A stretch of 64,000 nucleotides of DNA from Bacteroidota bacterium (GCA_023399595.1 JAEWOR010000033.1:1-64000); one strand, 5' to 3'; positions 7,982-17,808 are shown, counted from the stretch's first letter. A program made the numbers and translations. Notes: generated from the sequence alone by a model not told the origin.

Positions 7982-9061
7982 ATGTCAACAAAACAAGATA
8001 AAATCAACAATTTTGATCCTTCGCAACCAGGTTTAGCAGATGCTAGTATTTTTGGTCTACCATTTACTTCAGAAGAAAGTGAAATAGTGGTTGTGGCTGT
8101 TCCGTGGGAAGTTACGGTAAGCTACGGAGCAGGCGCTTCAAAAGGTCCTGCTGCTATTTTAGAGGCTTCTTTTCAGGTGGATTTGTTGCATCAAGAGTTT
8201 CCTGAATTGTGGAAATTAGGAATTTATTTTGATGAAGGTGCTGAACATTGGAAATCTACAAGTGATGAGTATAAAGCGATGGCTCAACCCATTATTGAAG
8301 CTTTAGAAAATGGGGAATTGATTGATGAAAATCATGCTTTGAAAACGAGTTTAGATCAAATAAATGAGGCTTCTACTCAATTGAATGCTGAGTTGAAAGA
8401 TAGAATTTTAGAATGGCAAACTAAAGGCAAGAAAGTCATTTTGTTGGGTGGAGATCATTCAACGCCGCTGGGTTATTATCAGGCTTTGGCAAGCAATTAT
8501 GATAATTTTGGAATTTTACATTTCGATGCCCACATGGATTTGAGAATTGCTTACGAAGGTTTCACGTATTCTCACGCATCTATCATGTATAATGCCATTC
8601 AGTTGCCGCAAATTTCCAAATTAGTTCAGGTGGGAATTAGAGATTTTAGTGAAGAAGAAGTTGGTGTTATCAAAGCTTCAGATAAAGTGAAAGTTTTTAC
8701 CGATTCAGATTTGAAAAAAGCGCAGTTTGAAGGAACAACTTGGCAACAACAAGTGGATGAAATGATAAGTTTGCTTCCAGAAAATGTGGCGGTAAGTTTT
8801 GATATCGATGCTTTGTACCAATGGTATTGCCCCAATACAGGAACGCCAGTTCCGGGAGGTTTATCTTATGAACAAGCTACTTATGCTTTAAGTCGTTTAG
8901 CTAATTCAAATAAAAATATCATCGGGATAGACTTAGTTGAAGTGGCTCCAGGAGAAAATGACGAATGGGACGGAAATGTGGGCGCAAGAATGCTTTTCCA
9001 CATGTGTGGTGTTTTAGCGAAAAATAATAAATTGGAAGTAGGAGAAAGAATTTCTTTTTAA
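7982..9061 (+). CDS. Arginase/agmatinase-family (ureohydrolase) enzyme
   Basis: The 359-residue protein has the dimanganese ligands of the ureohydrolase family: H159 in GGDHS, D182/H184/D186 in FDAHMD, and D274/D276 in SFDID. The following loop ends CPNTGTPVPGG, as in agmatinases, and the late IDLVEVAPGEND supplies the acidic residue that contacts the guanidinium group. The usual DGLDP after the last ligands reads DALYQ here, which may change substrate choice. It may hydrolyse agmatine to putrescine and urea, but arginase or guanidine-compound activity cannot be excluded. The only close partner is the divergent radical SAM gene. A hairpin terminator follows at 9085. Confidence 0.8.
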   Translation: MSTKQDKINNFDPSQPGLADASIFGLPFTSEESEIVVVAVPWEVTVSYGAGASKGPAAILEASFQVDLLHQEFPELWKLGIYFDEGAEHWKSTSDEYKAMAQPIIEALENGELIDENHALKTSLDQINEASTQLNAELKDRILEWQTKGKKVILLGGDHSTPLGYYQALASNYDNFGILHFDAHMDLRIAYEGFTYSHASIMYNAIQLPQISKLVQVGIRDFSEEEVGVIKASDKVKVFTDSDLKKAQFEGTTWQQQVDEMISLLPENVAVSFDIDALYQWYCPNTGTPVPGGLSYEQATYALSRLANSNKNIIGIDLVEVAPGENDEWDGNVGARMLFHMCGVLAKNNKLEVGERISF

Positions 9062-9084
9062 TAGTTTTTAAATATCTAAAAAAA

Positions 9085-9115
9085 AGCAGTTTGCGATTTG
9101 CAAGCTGCTTTTTTT
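9085..9115 (+). terminator. Rho-independent terminator after the arginase-family gene
   Basis: AGCAGTTTGC (9085-9094) pairs with GCAAGCTGCT (9100-9109) across a 5-nt loop, with one G-U pair, and a T tract follows. Confidence 0.85.
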
Positions 9116-9156
9116 AGTTTAATTCTAAATTTTGTTAAAAATAATATTCTCATAAA

Positions 9157-9164
9157 TAAATTTG
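9157..9164 (+). promoter_or_regulatory. -7 promoter element before the metal-export block
   Basis: TAAATTTG matches TAnnTTTG; TTTTG at 9130-9134 could be the upstream element. It rules out a TTG start at 9162 for the next gene. Confidence 0.5.
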
Positions 9165-9176
9165 TATTTTTACAAA

Positions 9177-9557
9177 GTGAGAAAATGGCTTTCAATATTA
9201 ATGCTAAGCATGTATTTGTTTTCAACAACTGAACTGTATCAGTTTTTGAAAATACCTATTCTCATTGAACATTTTATCGAGCACAAATCTCAAAACGAAA
9301 AAATGACGTTCTTGAATTTTCTGAAAATGCATTACGATAATCCCGTTAAAGATGCAGATTTCGAGAAAGATCAAAAACTTCCATTCGTTTTGCATTCTGA
9401 ACACATGACGGTTATTTTCACCATAACACCACGATTGAGCCTCGATTTTAAAACACACGAAATTCCTATTGATACGGACAAAATTATCGCTTACGATGAT
9501 TTGTTTCTTGATGTCGATTATTTCAATGCCATTTGGCAACCGCCAAAATTTAGTTAA
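9177..9557 (+). CDS. Small exported or anchored protein of unknown function preceding cusA
   Basis: A protein of about 126 residues with a hydrophobic N-terminus (WLSILMLSMYLFSTTELYQF) that could be a signal peptide or single anchor, followed by a charged, His-containing region (EHFIEHKSQ, HSEHMTVIF). I do not recognise a domain. I chose GTG 9177 because the upstream TTG overlaps the -7 element; ATG 9201 is also possible. Its place 129 bp before the metal RND pump and the scattered His residues suggest an accessory metal-related role in the envelope, by context only. Confidence 0.55.
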   Translation: MRKWLSILMLSMYLFSTTELYQFLKIPILIEHFIEHKSQNEKMTFLNFLKMHYDNPVKDADFEKDQKLPFVLHSEHMTVIFTITPRLSLDFKTHEIPIDTDKIIAYDDLFLDVDYFNAIWQPPKFS

Positions 9558-9685
9558 GTTTTTTATATGTTTTTTCTCGAATCATAATAAACTTATGCAT
9601 TTTTTAAATACAGAATTTGTTTGTAAAATTCTGTAATATAATGCCGTAGGGTTTATTATTAACATAAAGCTTAACAAAATTCAAC

Positions 9686-12600
9686 ATGCTTTCAAAAATT
9701 ATTGAGTTTTCTGTCAAGAATAAACTCATCATTTCCATCATGGTTTTGGGACTTATTTTGGTGGGGAGTTATCAGGTGACCAAACTGCCTGTAGACGCCG
9801 TACCCGATATTACCAATAACCAAGTACAAATTATCACCACTGCGCCTTCTTTTGGGGCTACCGACATCGAGCGTCTGGTGACTTTCCCTATAGAACAGGC
9901 GAACAGTAATATTTCGGGATTAAAAGAAATCCGAAGTTTTTCGCGTTTCGGTTTGTCATTAGTAACCATTGTTTTTGATGATGATGTCGATGTTTATTGG
10001 GCGCGACAACAAGTGGCGGAACGCCTCCAAATCGTAAGAACAAAGATTCCACCCGGAATCGGAAACCCAGAACTTGGGCCTATTTCTACAGGTTTAGGGG
10101 AAATTTACCAATACGTCATTCGTCCTAAAAAAGGTTTTGAACAAAAATATGATGTTACAGAACTTCGCAGCATTCAGGATTGGATCGTTCGTCGCCAGCT
10201 TTTAGGCGTTAAAGGTGTTGCCGAAGTCAGCAGTTTTGGTGGGAAACTGAAGCAATACGAAATTGCTGTAGAACCCGACAAACTTAATGCTTACGGTATT
10301 ACCATTAACGATGTTTTTGTTGCTTTAGAAAGCAATAATCAAAATACGGGTGGCGCATATATCGAAAAAGGACCAACAGTTTTGTATATCCGCAGTGAAG
10401 GTTTGGTAACGACAACCGATGATATCGAAAATATTGCGATTCCTCAAGCTGAAGATCAACCGCCTTTATTCATCCGGGATGTGGCGGAAGTGAAAATGGG
10501 ATTTGCAACGCGTTACGGCGCACTCACCTACAATGACGATGGCGAAGTTGCTGGCGGAATTGTCATGATGCTGAAAGGCGCCAACAGCAGTGAGGTGATT
10601 AAAGATGTGAAATCCAGAGTGGAAGAAATACAAAAAAGTCTTCCCGAAGGTGTAGAAATAGAAGCCTTTCTCGACCGAACCAAAATGGTGAATAATGCCA
10701 TTAAAACAGTAGAAACCAACCTTTTGGAAGGCGCATTAATTGTGGTTTTTGTCTTAGTGATTTTCCTCGGGAATTTCCGTGCGGGACTTTTGGTTGCTTC
10801 GGTTATTCCTTTATCCATGCTGTTTGCCATCTGTATGATGAACCTTTTTGGAGTGAGCGGAAATTTAATGAGTTTGGGCGCTTTGGATTTCGGATTAATT
10901 ATTGATGGCGCCGTGATTATTGTAGAATCAATTTTGCATCACTTTTCGCATCATAAAAAATTCAGTCATCTAAGAAAAGTTCCAACAAAAGAAATGGACA
11001 AAATTGTTGTTTCCTCAGCGGGACGTATGATGAATAGTGCGGTTTTTGGACAAATCATTATTCTCATTGTTTATTTACCAATTTTAACTTTACAAGGCAT
11101 CGAAGGAAAAATGTTCAAACCTATGGCGCAAACGGTGGCTTTCGCTTTATTGGGTGCATTTTTATTATCGCTGACTTACATCCCGATGATGAGTTCTATT
11201 GTCTTGAAAAAACGAAGATTAACACCGAGCTTTTCTGATAGAATGATGAAAAAAGTGGAAGCTTGGTATTTGAAATCGCTTTTAAAAATCATTCGTATTC
11301 CTAAAACTATTTTTGCCATTATCATCGGACTTTTTATTGCAGCAATCGCTGTTTTAAGTCAGTTGGGTGGCGAGTTTATTCCGTCCTTAGAAGAAGGTGA
11401 TTTTGCTGTGGACACCAGAGTTTTACCAGGTTCAAACCTGAATACAAGTATCGAAAGTACACAGAAAGCCGCTCATATTTTAAAAACAAGATTTCCAGAA
11501 GTGGAAAAAGTAGTGACCAAAATAGGAAGTGGCGAAGTTCCAACCGATCCAATGCCGATGGATGCTGCCGATATGATGGTGATTTTAAAGAATAAAAAAG
11601 AATGGACTTCTGCAAAATCGTTTCCTGAACTTTCCGAAAAAATGACCGAAGCGCTGCAAGATGTTCCGGGAATCAGCGTTGGTTTTCAATATCCAGTGCA
11701 AATGCGTTTTAATGAATTGATGACGGGCGCGCGACAAGATGTAGTGGTGAAGATTTTTGGAGACGATCTGGATTCTTTATCACAAAATGCACAGAAATTA
11801 GGAAAAATTGTGGAAGGTATCAAAGGAACGCAAGACCTTTATGTAGAGCCTATTTCTGGGCTTCCGCAAGTGGTGATTAACTATAACCGATCTTTAATCG
11901 CGCAATATAAATTATCCGTTTCGGACATTAACCGAATTGTAAATGCTGCGTTTGCAGGACAAAGTGCCGGATTGGTTTTCGAAGGAGAAAAACGCTTTGA
12001 CATGGTGGTTCGTCTGAAAGATACCAGTCGAAAAAATCTTCAGGATATTCAAAATTTATTGGTGCCAACGCCTTCTGGTAACCAAATTCCGTTGTCGCAA
12101 TTGGCGGATGTGAGCATTGTGCAAGGTCCTAACCAAATTCAGAGGGAAAATGCACACCGCCGAATTATCGTTGGTTTTAACATAAAAGACCGCGATGTAC
12201 AAAGCATTGTGGAAGAACTTCAGCAGAAAGTAGAAAAGCAAATTCAGCTTCCAACGGGCTACAACATTACGTATGGTGGCTCGTTTGAAAATCTTAACAA
12301 CGCGAAAAATCGTTTAATGATTGCCGTTCCCGTGGCTTTAGGATTGATTTTCTTGCTCTTGTTCTTGGCTTTCAAATCGGTGAAAGAAAGTATTCTCATT
12401 TACACCGCAATTCCGTTGTCCATAATTGGTGGGGTTTTCTTTTTGGCAGCCCGTGGAATGCCGTTCAGTATTAGTGCTGGTGTAGGTTTTATTGCCCTTT
12501 TTGGAGTCGCTGTTCTCAACGGAATTGTTTTAATTTCTGAATTTAACAGACTTCGAAAAAGTGGCATCAACAATATTGTAAGAATTGTCGTGGACGGTGG

Positions 12601-14020
12601 CGAAGCGCGACTGCGACCTGTTATGATGACGGCTTTCGTGGCTTCTCTAGGTTTTATCCCAATGGCGTTGAGCAATGGCGCTGGTGCAGAGGTGCAAAGG
12701 CCTTTGGCAACGGTGGTTATTGGCGGTTTGTTGGTGGCAACTTTCCTTACTTTATTCGTCCTTCCTTTATTATTTATCAACTTCGAAAAAGGTTTTAAAA
12801 TGAAAAATAAAATCTCAAAACATACACTTCCAATCTTTATTTTAATGGGAATTTCCAGTTTTAATGTTGCGCAAGCTCAGCAAAATATCGATTTGAAAAC
12901 GGCGCTTCAAATGGCGGAACAAAATAATCGCACTTTAAAAACCGAAAAACTGAAATCTGACTATGCAAAAACTCTGATTAAATCTTCTGCAGATGTTCCA
13001 CAAACAGGTATTACAGCGGATTATGGGCAAATTAATTCTCCATACAATGATGTTAAATTTGGGGTGGAACAAAGTTTTGCATTTCCGGGTGTTTACAAAC
13101 GTCAAAAAAATCTTTTAACCGAAGAATGGAAAAAAACTGAGATGAATATGCAGCTTAGTTCTTTCGAGGTGAAAAAGTCGGTAAGTCTGGTGTTTTATCA
13201 AATTTTATATTGGAAGGAAAAAGAAAATTTGTTGCAGGAAGCGCAACAATTGTACACAGATTTTTCCGATAAAGCCCAACTTCGTTTGAAAGCTGGCGAA
13301 AGCAATATTTTGGAAAAAACTACGGCCCAACAACAAAAAAACGCCATCGCTATTCAGTTAAAGCAAGTTCAGCAAGAAATAAAACAACTGACTTTGCAGC
13401 TACAATGGCTTTTGAATGCGGAAGAGCAATTGACTATTGATGACGAAAAGCTTTATGTTCAAATGCAAAATCAAGAAGGAAATCCGCTTTTGATGATTTT
13501 AGAACAACAAAAAAATATTGCGGAGAAACAAACTTTAGTAGAAAAATCGAAATTACTTCCGGGTTTGTCTGTGGCTTATAATCTCAATAGTTTCAAAGGT
13601 TTGGGGCCTGATGATAAACTGTACACGGCGACGCCACAATTTCATTCGGTGCAATTGGGCGTGTCGGTACCGATTTTTTCTTCCGCTCAAAAATCAAGAA
13701 TTGAAGCTTCAAAATTGGCGGAAAATATTGCTGAAAACGATTTTCAAAATGCACAATTTAATTTGCAAAATAAACAAAGACAATTGTTGGAAAACTATCA
13801 AACCAACACCGAAATTGTTCAACAATACGAAAGCAGCGAGCTGAAAAATGCCGAGGTCATTACCGAAACTTCCAAAAAACAATTCCTAAATGGTGAGATC
13901 AATTTTCTGGATTTTGTCATCCTTTTGAATCAAGCCATTGGCGTGCGCAGCAACTATATCGATGCGCTTTGGAAGCTTAACGAAAGTGCTATTTTACTGA
14001 ATTACCCGAGTATTAATTAA
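9686..14020 (+). CDS. cusA: CusA/CzcA-type heavy-metal RND pump fused to a TolC-like outer membrane factor
   Basis: This 1444-residue frame joins two proteins. Residues 1 to about 1035 are a metal RND transporter with N-terminal membrane helix, PVDAVPDITNNQVQ, and the proton-relay helix DFGLIIDGAVIIVES of the CzcA/CusA group. From M1039 (ATG at 12800) a new Sec-like signal sequence follows (FILMGISSFNVAQA), then an OMF domain with long helices (DLKTALQMAEQNNRTLK, SLVFYQILYWKEKENL). Fusions of this sort occur in Bacteroidota. The internal signal peptide implies either cleavage by signal peptidase or separate translation from ATG 12800. It exports monovalent or divalent metal ions (Cu/Ag or Co/Zn/Cd; not resolvable here) with the adaptor encoded next. 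Confidence 0.9.
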   Translation: MLSKIIEFSVKNKLIISIMVLGLILVGSYQVTKLPVDAVPDITNNQVQIITTAPSFGATDIERLVTFPIEQANSNISGLKEIRSFSRFGLSLVTIVFDDDVDVYWARQQVAERLQIVRTKIPPGIGNPELGPISTGLGEIYQYVIRPKKGFEQKYDVTELRSIQDWIVRRQLLGVKGVAEVSSFGGKLKQYEIAVEPDKLNAYGITINDVFVALESNNQNTGGAYIEKGPTVLYIRSEGLVTTTDDIENIAIPQAEDQPPLFIRDVAEVKMGFATRYGALTYNDDGEVAGGIVMMLKGANSSEVIKDVKSRVEEIQKSLPEGVEIEAFLDRTKMVNNAIKTVETNLLEGALIVVFVLVIFLGNFRAGLLVASVIPLSMLFAICMMNLFGVSGNLMSLGALDFGLIIDGAVIIVESILHHFSHHKKFSHLRKVPTKEMDKIVVSSAGRMMNSAVFGQIIILIVYLPILTLQGIEGKMFKPMAQTVAFALLGAFLLSLTYIPMMSSIVLKKRRLTPSFSDRMMKKVEAWYLKSLLKIIRIPKTIFAIIIGLFIAAIAVLSQLGGEFIPSLEEGDFAVDTRVLPGSNLNTSIESTQKAAHILKTRFPEVEKVVTKIGSGEVPTDPMPMDAADMMVILKNKKEWTSAKSFPELSEKMTEALQDVPGISVGFQYPVQMRFNELMTGARQDVVVKIFGDDLDSLSQNAQKLGKIVEGIKGTQDLYVEPISGLPQVVINYNRSLIAQYKLSVSDINRIVNAAFAGQSAGLVFEGEKRFDMVVRLKDTSRKNLQDIQNLLVPTPSGNQIPLSQLADVSIVQGPNQIQRENAHRRIIVGFNIKDRDVQSIVEELQQKVEKQIQLPTGYNITYGGSFENLNNAKNRLMIAVPVALGLIFLLLFLAFKSVKESILIYTAIPLSIIGGVFFLAARGMPFSISAGVGFIALFGVAVLNGIVLISEFNRLRKSGINNIVRIVVDGGEARLRPVMMTAFVASLGFIPMALSNGAGAEVQRPLATVVIGGLLVATFLTLFVLPLLFINFEKGFKMKNKISKHTLPIFILMGISSFNVAQAQQNIDLKTALQMAEQNNRTLKTEKLKSDYAKTLIKSSADVPQTGITADYGQINSPYNDVKFGVEQSFAFPGVYKRQKNLLTEEWKKTEMNMQLSSFEVKKSVSLVFYQILYWKEKENLLQEAQQLYTDFSDKAQLRLKAGESNILEKTTAQQQKNAIAIQLKQVQQEIKQLTLQLQWLLNAEEQLTIDDEKLYVQMQNQEGNPLLMILEQQKNIAEKQTLVEKSKLLPGLSVAYNLNSFKGLGPDDKLYTATPQFHSVQLGVSVPIFSSAQKSRIEASKLAENIAENDFQNAQFNLQNKQRQLLENYQTNTEIVQQYESSELKNAEVITETSKKQFLNGEINFLDFVILLNQAIGVRSNYIDALWKLNESAILLNYPSIN

Positions 14021-14068
14021 TTCATTTTTAAAAATAAAGAAATGAATGACAACCTTAATATTTTCCCT

Positions 14069-15217
14069 ATGAAATCTATTTTTAAACGCTATAAATTCGC
14101 TGTTATTGGTCTTGGTTTTTTGCTTTTTGTTCAATGTCAAAAAAAGGAAGAAGCCACTATTGAAAACCAACAAATTGTCGATGAAAATTTGGTTACACTT
14201 ACCGATGCACAACTGAGAAATGCGCCTATTGAAACCACAACTTTGTCGGATAAAAGTATTTCTACGACTTTAAAACTCAACGGAAAAGTGGACGTTCCGC
14301 CACAAAATTTGGTTTCGGTGAGTACGCCAATGGGCGGTTATCTGAAAAGCACCTCGCTTATTCCGGGGATGCAAGTGCGTAAAGGTCAGGTCATCGCAAT
14401 TATTGAAAACCCTGAATTTGTGCAGCTTCAGCAAGATTATTTGTTGGCAAAATCCAAATATCATTTTGCAAAATTGGATTATGATCGTCAGAAAAAACTC
14501 AACCAAAGCCAAGCCAGCAGCGACAAAGTAACGCAACAAGCGCAGTCGGAAATGAACAGTCAGCAAATCACGATGAATGCTTTGGCGCAGCAACTTCAAA
14601 TCATTAATATTAATCCATCTTCGATTAATTCTGGGAATATTCGCAAAAGTGTTTCTATTTTTAGTAGCATTAATGGTTTCGTTAGCAAAGTCAATGTGAA
14701 TATTGGCAAGTTTGTAACGCCTTCGGATATTTTATTTGAACTGATAAATCCCAATGATATTCAATTGAATTTAAAAGTTTACGAAAAAGATTTGCAACTT
14801 TTAAAAGCTGGAATGCGTGTTGAAGCTTTCACCAACAACCATCCCGACAAAAAATATACAGGAAGAGTGATGCTTACAGGAAAAGATGTGGCTACAAACG
14901 GCGTTGCAGAAGTATTTTGCCGATTTGATAAGTATGAAGCAAGCTTACTTCCTGGAATGTACATGAATGCAATTATAGAAACCGAAACCGATATTGTAAA
15001 TGCCCTTCCAGAAGAAAGTATTGTCGATTTTGAAGCGCAATCGTACGTTTTTGTGGAGGAAAAAAAACAAACCTACCGTTTAACGCTTGCAAAATTAGGT
15101 GAATCTGAAAATGGATTTATAAAAATCTTAAATGCCGATGATTTTAAAAACAAAAAAATCGTCACTAAAAACGCTTACACACTTCTTATGAAACTTAAAA
15201 ATAATGAGGAAAAGTAA
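14069..15217 (+). CDS. cusB: Periplasmic adaptor of the metal RND pump (CusB/CzcB-like lipoprotein)
   Basis: A membrane-fusion protein of 382 residues. It starts MKSIFKRYKF, followed by a hydrophobic stretch and the lipobox FVQC, so it is probably a lipoprotein. A split biotinyl/lipoyl-like domain is visible (VSTPMGGYLKS; LIPGMQVRKGQVIAIIENPEF; later FSSINGFVSKVNVNIGKFV) around a helical hairpin rich in Gln (QQDYLLAKSKYHFAKLDYD). An upstream ATG at 14042 is in frame, but the start at 14069 places the signal sequence correctly. It lies 48 bp after the RND-TolC fusion and links its inner and outer parts. No His/Met-rich tail points to a specific metal. Confidence 0.88.
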   Translation: MKSIFKRYKFAVIGLGFLLFVQCQKKEEATIENQQIVDENLVTLTDAQLRNAPIETTTLSDKSISTTLKLNGKVDVPPQNLVSVSTPMGGYLKSTSLIPGMQVRKGQVIAIIENPEFVQLQQDYLLAKSKYHFAKLDYDRQKKLNQSQASSDKVTQQAQSEMNSQQITMNALAQQLQIININPSSINSGNIRKSVSIFSSINGFVSKVNVNIGKFVTPSDILFELINPNDIQLNLKVYEKDLQLLKAGMRVEAFTNNHPDKKYTGRVMLTGKDVATNGVAEVFCRFDKYEASLLPGMYMNAIIETETDIVNALPEESIVDFEAQSYVFVEEKKQTYRLTLAKLGESENGFIKILNADDFKNKKIVTKNAYTLLMKLKNNEEK

Positions 15218-15276
15218 AAAAATCAGACCACTTTTATGATTAATAATTTGTAACTTCAACTTATAAGCCTCTCAAT

Positions 15277-17784
15277 ATGAAATATAATATTCCAGAACAT
15301 TTAAAAGGACTTTCGGAAATAGAAATAAAACAATCCCGCGAACAATTTGGACTCAATCAACTGAAGGCAGAAAGCCCGCATAAATGGTGGAATATTCTTT
15401 GGGATATTGTGAAAGAGCCCATGCTTATTCTGTTGATCGTCATTTCATTTATTTACGTTTTGGTGGGCGATTATGCCGAAGCTATTTTCATGTTTGCAGC
15501 GATTATTGCGGTTTCGGCGATTTCTTTTTATCAGGATTCCCGAAGTCAGAAGGCGTTGGAAGAATTGGAAAAACTCAATGAACCATTGAGTAGCGTTTTG
15601 AGAGGTTCTAAAATTATAGAAATTCCGACGCATGATATTGTTGTGGGCGATCTTTGCGTTATCGAAGAAGGAAAAATGATTAACGCGGATGGAGAAATTG
15701 TCCACAGTCATGATTTTTCGGTTAATGAATCGGCTTTAACGGGAGAAAGTTATTCCGTTTTTAAAGATAAAAACAGCAAAGACAAACAGGTTTTTAGCGG
15801 AACTATTGTGGTTTCTGGAATGGCAATTTTTAAAGTTCAGAACATCGGGAAAGAAACTCAAATCGGGAAAATTGGAGAATCTATTCAGAATATTAGTCAA
15901 GTCGCTTCACCATTGCAAATACAAATCACCAAATTCGTCAAAGGAATGGCCTATATTGGGATTGTTATTTTTATTTTGGTGTGTATTTTCAGTTATGTGA
16001 AAACGGGAAATTGGGTAGAAAGTTTGTTGAGTGGACTCACTTTGGCGATGTCGGTTTTACCAGAAGAAATTCCTGTTGCCTTTACTACATTTATGGCTCT
16101 AGGCGCTTGGAAACTGATGCGTGAAGGCATTATTATTAAACGCAGTAGCATTGTAGAAACTTTGGGAAGTACGACTGTAATTTGTACCGACAAAACAGGA
16201 ACGATTACCGAAAACAGCATGCAACTTAAGGAATTGTATGATCTTAAATCGGATAAAATTTATTCTGAAGAAAATTTTCAAAATACCGAAGTTCAAGAAT
16301 TAATTGAATATGCTATGTGGAGCAGCGAGCCAGTTCCGTTTGATCCCATGGAAATTACCTTGCATAAAGTTTACGGAAATACGCATCAGCAAGATGTTAG
16401 AATGAATTTTGTGCTTTTTCATGAATATCCTTTAGAAGGAAAACCACCGATGATGACGCATTTGTTTCAGGATACTTCAAAAAAGAGAATTATCGCTGCG
16501 AAAGGTGCTCCAGAAGCTATTTTAGCTGTTTCTGAATTATCTGAAAATCAAAAACAAAAACTTCGTGAAAAAATTGAAGATTTTGGAAAGCAAGGTTATC
16601 GCGTTTTGGGTGTTGCAAAAGCTCATTTTGAAGGCGATAATTTCCCGAAAAAACAACAGGATTTCCCTTTTGAATTTCTAGGATTTACGGTATTTTATGA
16701 TCCACCAAAAAAAGGAATTAAAGAGGTTTTTAAAAAAATCTATGAGGCTGGAATTAAAGTAAAAATTATAACTGGTGATAATGCCGAAACGACCAATGCT
16801 ATTGCACATCAGGCTGGAATTATCAATAATTCTGTAGCTTTGAAAGGCAGCGAAGTTATGGAACTTAGCGAAGAAGCTTTGATGAAGTCAGCCGATGAAA
16901 CCACTTTGTTTGCAAGGATGTTTCCCGAAGCAAAGTTGGCTGTTGTAAACGCTTTGAAAAAGGATGGGGAAGTGGTAGCAATGCTTGGTGATGGTGTAAA
17001 CGACGGACCAGCCTTAAAAGCGGCTCATATTGGCGTTGCCATGGGAAATAAAGGAACGGAAATTGCAAAAGCTGCCGCAGATTTGGTTCTTACCAATGAC
17101 GATCTTTCAAAATTAATTATTGGTATTGCCGCTGGAAGACGTATTTATTCGAATATTAAAAAAGCCATTCAGTATATTATTTCTATCCATATTCCTATTA
17201 TTTTAACGGTGTCGTTGCCCTTATTTTTAGGTTGGGCTTTTCCTCAAATTTTCACGCCTGTACATGTTATTTTCTTAGAGTTGGTGATGGGACCAACTTG
17301 TTCCATTGTTTATGAAAATGAACCGATGGAGAAAAATGCCATGCAAAAACCACCAAGGAAAATGACGGAAACCTTCCTGAATTGGAAAGAATTGAGCATT
17401 AGCATTGTTCAAGGTTTGGTGATTACTTTAGGAATTTTGTTTGTTTATCAATGGACTTTTCAAAATGGCGGAACCGAAGAGGAAACTAGAGCAATGGTCT
17501 TTAGTACCCTTATTTTTGCGAATGTCTTTTTAAGCTTCGTCAACAGATCTTTTTACTACAGTGTTTTTCAAAGTTTTAGAAACAGAAATCCTTTGTTAGT
17601 GGGAATTTCAATGGCGGTTTTAGTTTTGCTGATGCTTATTTTATATGTAAAACCCATTTCAAACTTCTTCCAACTCACGTCACTTTCTTTTAATGATTTG
17701 TTATTGGCGTTTGGAGTTGCCATGATTTCTGTCCTATGGTTTGAAATTTATAAATACTTCTTACGATTGAAATCGAAACGATAA
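15277..17784 (+). CDS. Cation-transporting P-type ATPase (P2-like)
   Basis: An 835-residue P-type ATPase with N-terminal cation-ATPase domain, actuator motif ALTGES, phosphorylation site D305 in CTDKTGTITENS, nucleotide-binding KGAPEAI, and hinge MLGDGVNDGPALK. The membrane metal-binding helix M4 reads VLPEEIPVAFTT; calcium pumps usually have PEGLP and heavy-metal pumps CPC, so the ion is uncertain (Ca2+, Mn2+ or another divalent cation). There is no CPC motif or HMA domain. It starts 59 bp after the CusB-like gene on the same strand, so it may be the last gene of the metal export operon, and ends at a bidirectional terminator. Confidence 0.85.
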   Translation: MKYNIPEHLKGLSEIEIKQSREQFGLNQLKAESPHKWWNILWDIVKEPMLILLIVISFIYVLVGDYAEAIFMFAAIIAVSAISFYQDSRSQKALEELEKLNEPLSSVLRGSKIIEIPTHDIVVGDLCVIEEGKMINADGEIVHSHDFSVNESALTGESYSVFKDKNSKDKQVFSGTIVVSGMAIFKVQNIGKETQIGKIGESIQNISQVASPLQIQITKFVKGMAYIGIVIFILVCIFSYVKTGNWVESLLSGLTLAMSVLPEEIPVAFTTFMALGAWKLMREGIIIKRSSIVETLGSTTVICTDKTGTITENSMQLKELYDLKSDKIYSEENFQNTEVQELIEYAMWSSEPVPFDPMEITLHKVYGNTHQQDVRMNFVLFHEYPLEGKPPMMTHLFQDTSKKRIIAAKGAPEAILAVSELSENQKQKLREKIEDFGKQGYRVLGVAKAHFEGDNFPKKQQDFPFEFLGFTVFYDPPKKGIKEVFKKIYEAGIKVKIITGDNAETTNAIAHQAGIINNSVALKGSEVMELSEEALMKSADETTLFARMFPEAKLAVVNALKKDGEVVAMLGDGVNDGPALKAAHIGVAMGNKGTEIAKAAADLVLTNDDLSKLIIGIAAGRRIYSNIKKAIQYIISIHIPIILTVSLPLFLGWAFPQIFTPVHVIFLELVMGPTCSIVYENEPMEKNAMQKPPRKMTETFLNWKELSISIVQGLVITLGILFVYQWTFQNGGTEEETRAMVFSTLIFANVFLSFVNRSFYYSVFQSFRNRNPLLVGISMAVLVLLMLILYVKPISNFFQLTSLSFNDLLLAFGVAMISVLWFEIYKYFLRLKSKR

Positions 17785-17808
17785 TTTCCAGGAAAATTTA
17801 ATGAAAAA

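Noticed and set aside
9222..9539. Minus-strand open frame opposite the small exported protein gene
   Set aside because: The plus-strand frame has a signal sequence and promoter; the minus one has neither.
12400..12780. Lys/Pro/Thr-rich minus-strand open frame within cusA
   Set aside because: Composition typical of antisense of hydrophobic membrane segments; no homology pattern.
9686..17784. Impression that the metal export block is richer in GCG/CGC than its surroundings, hinting at transfer
   Set aside because: Line-by-line GC varies widely (about one third to one half) and I could not compute a reliable average; left unclaimed.
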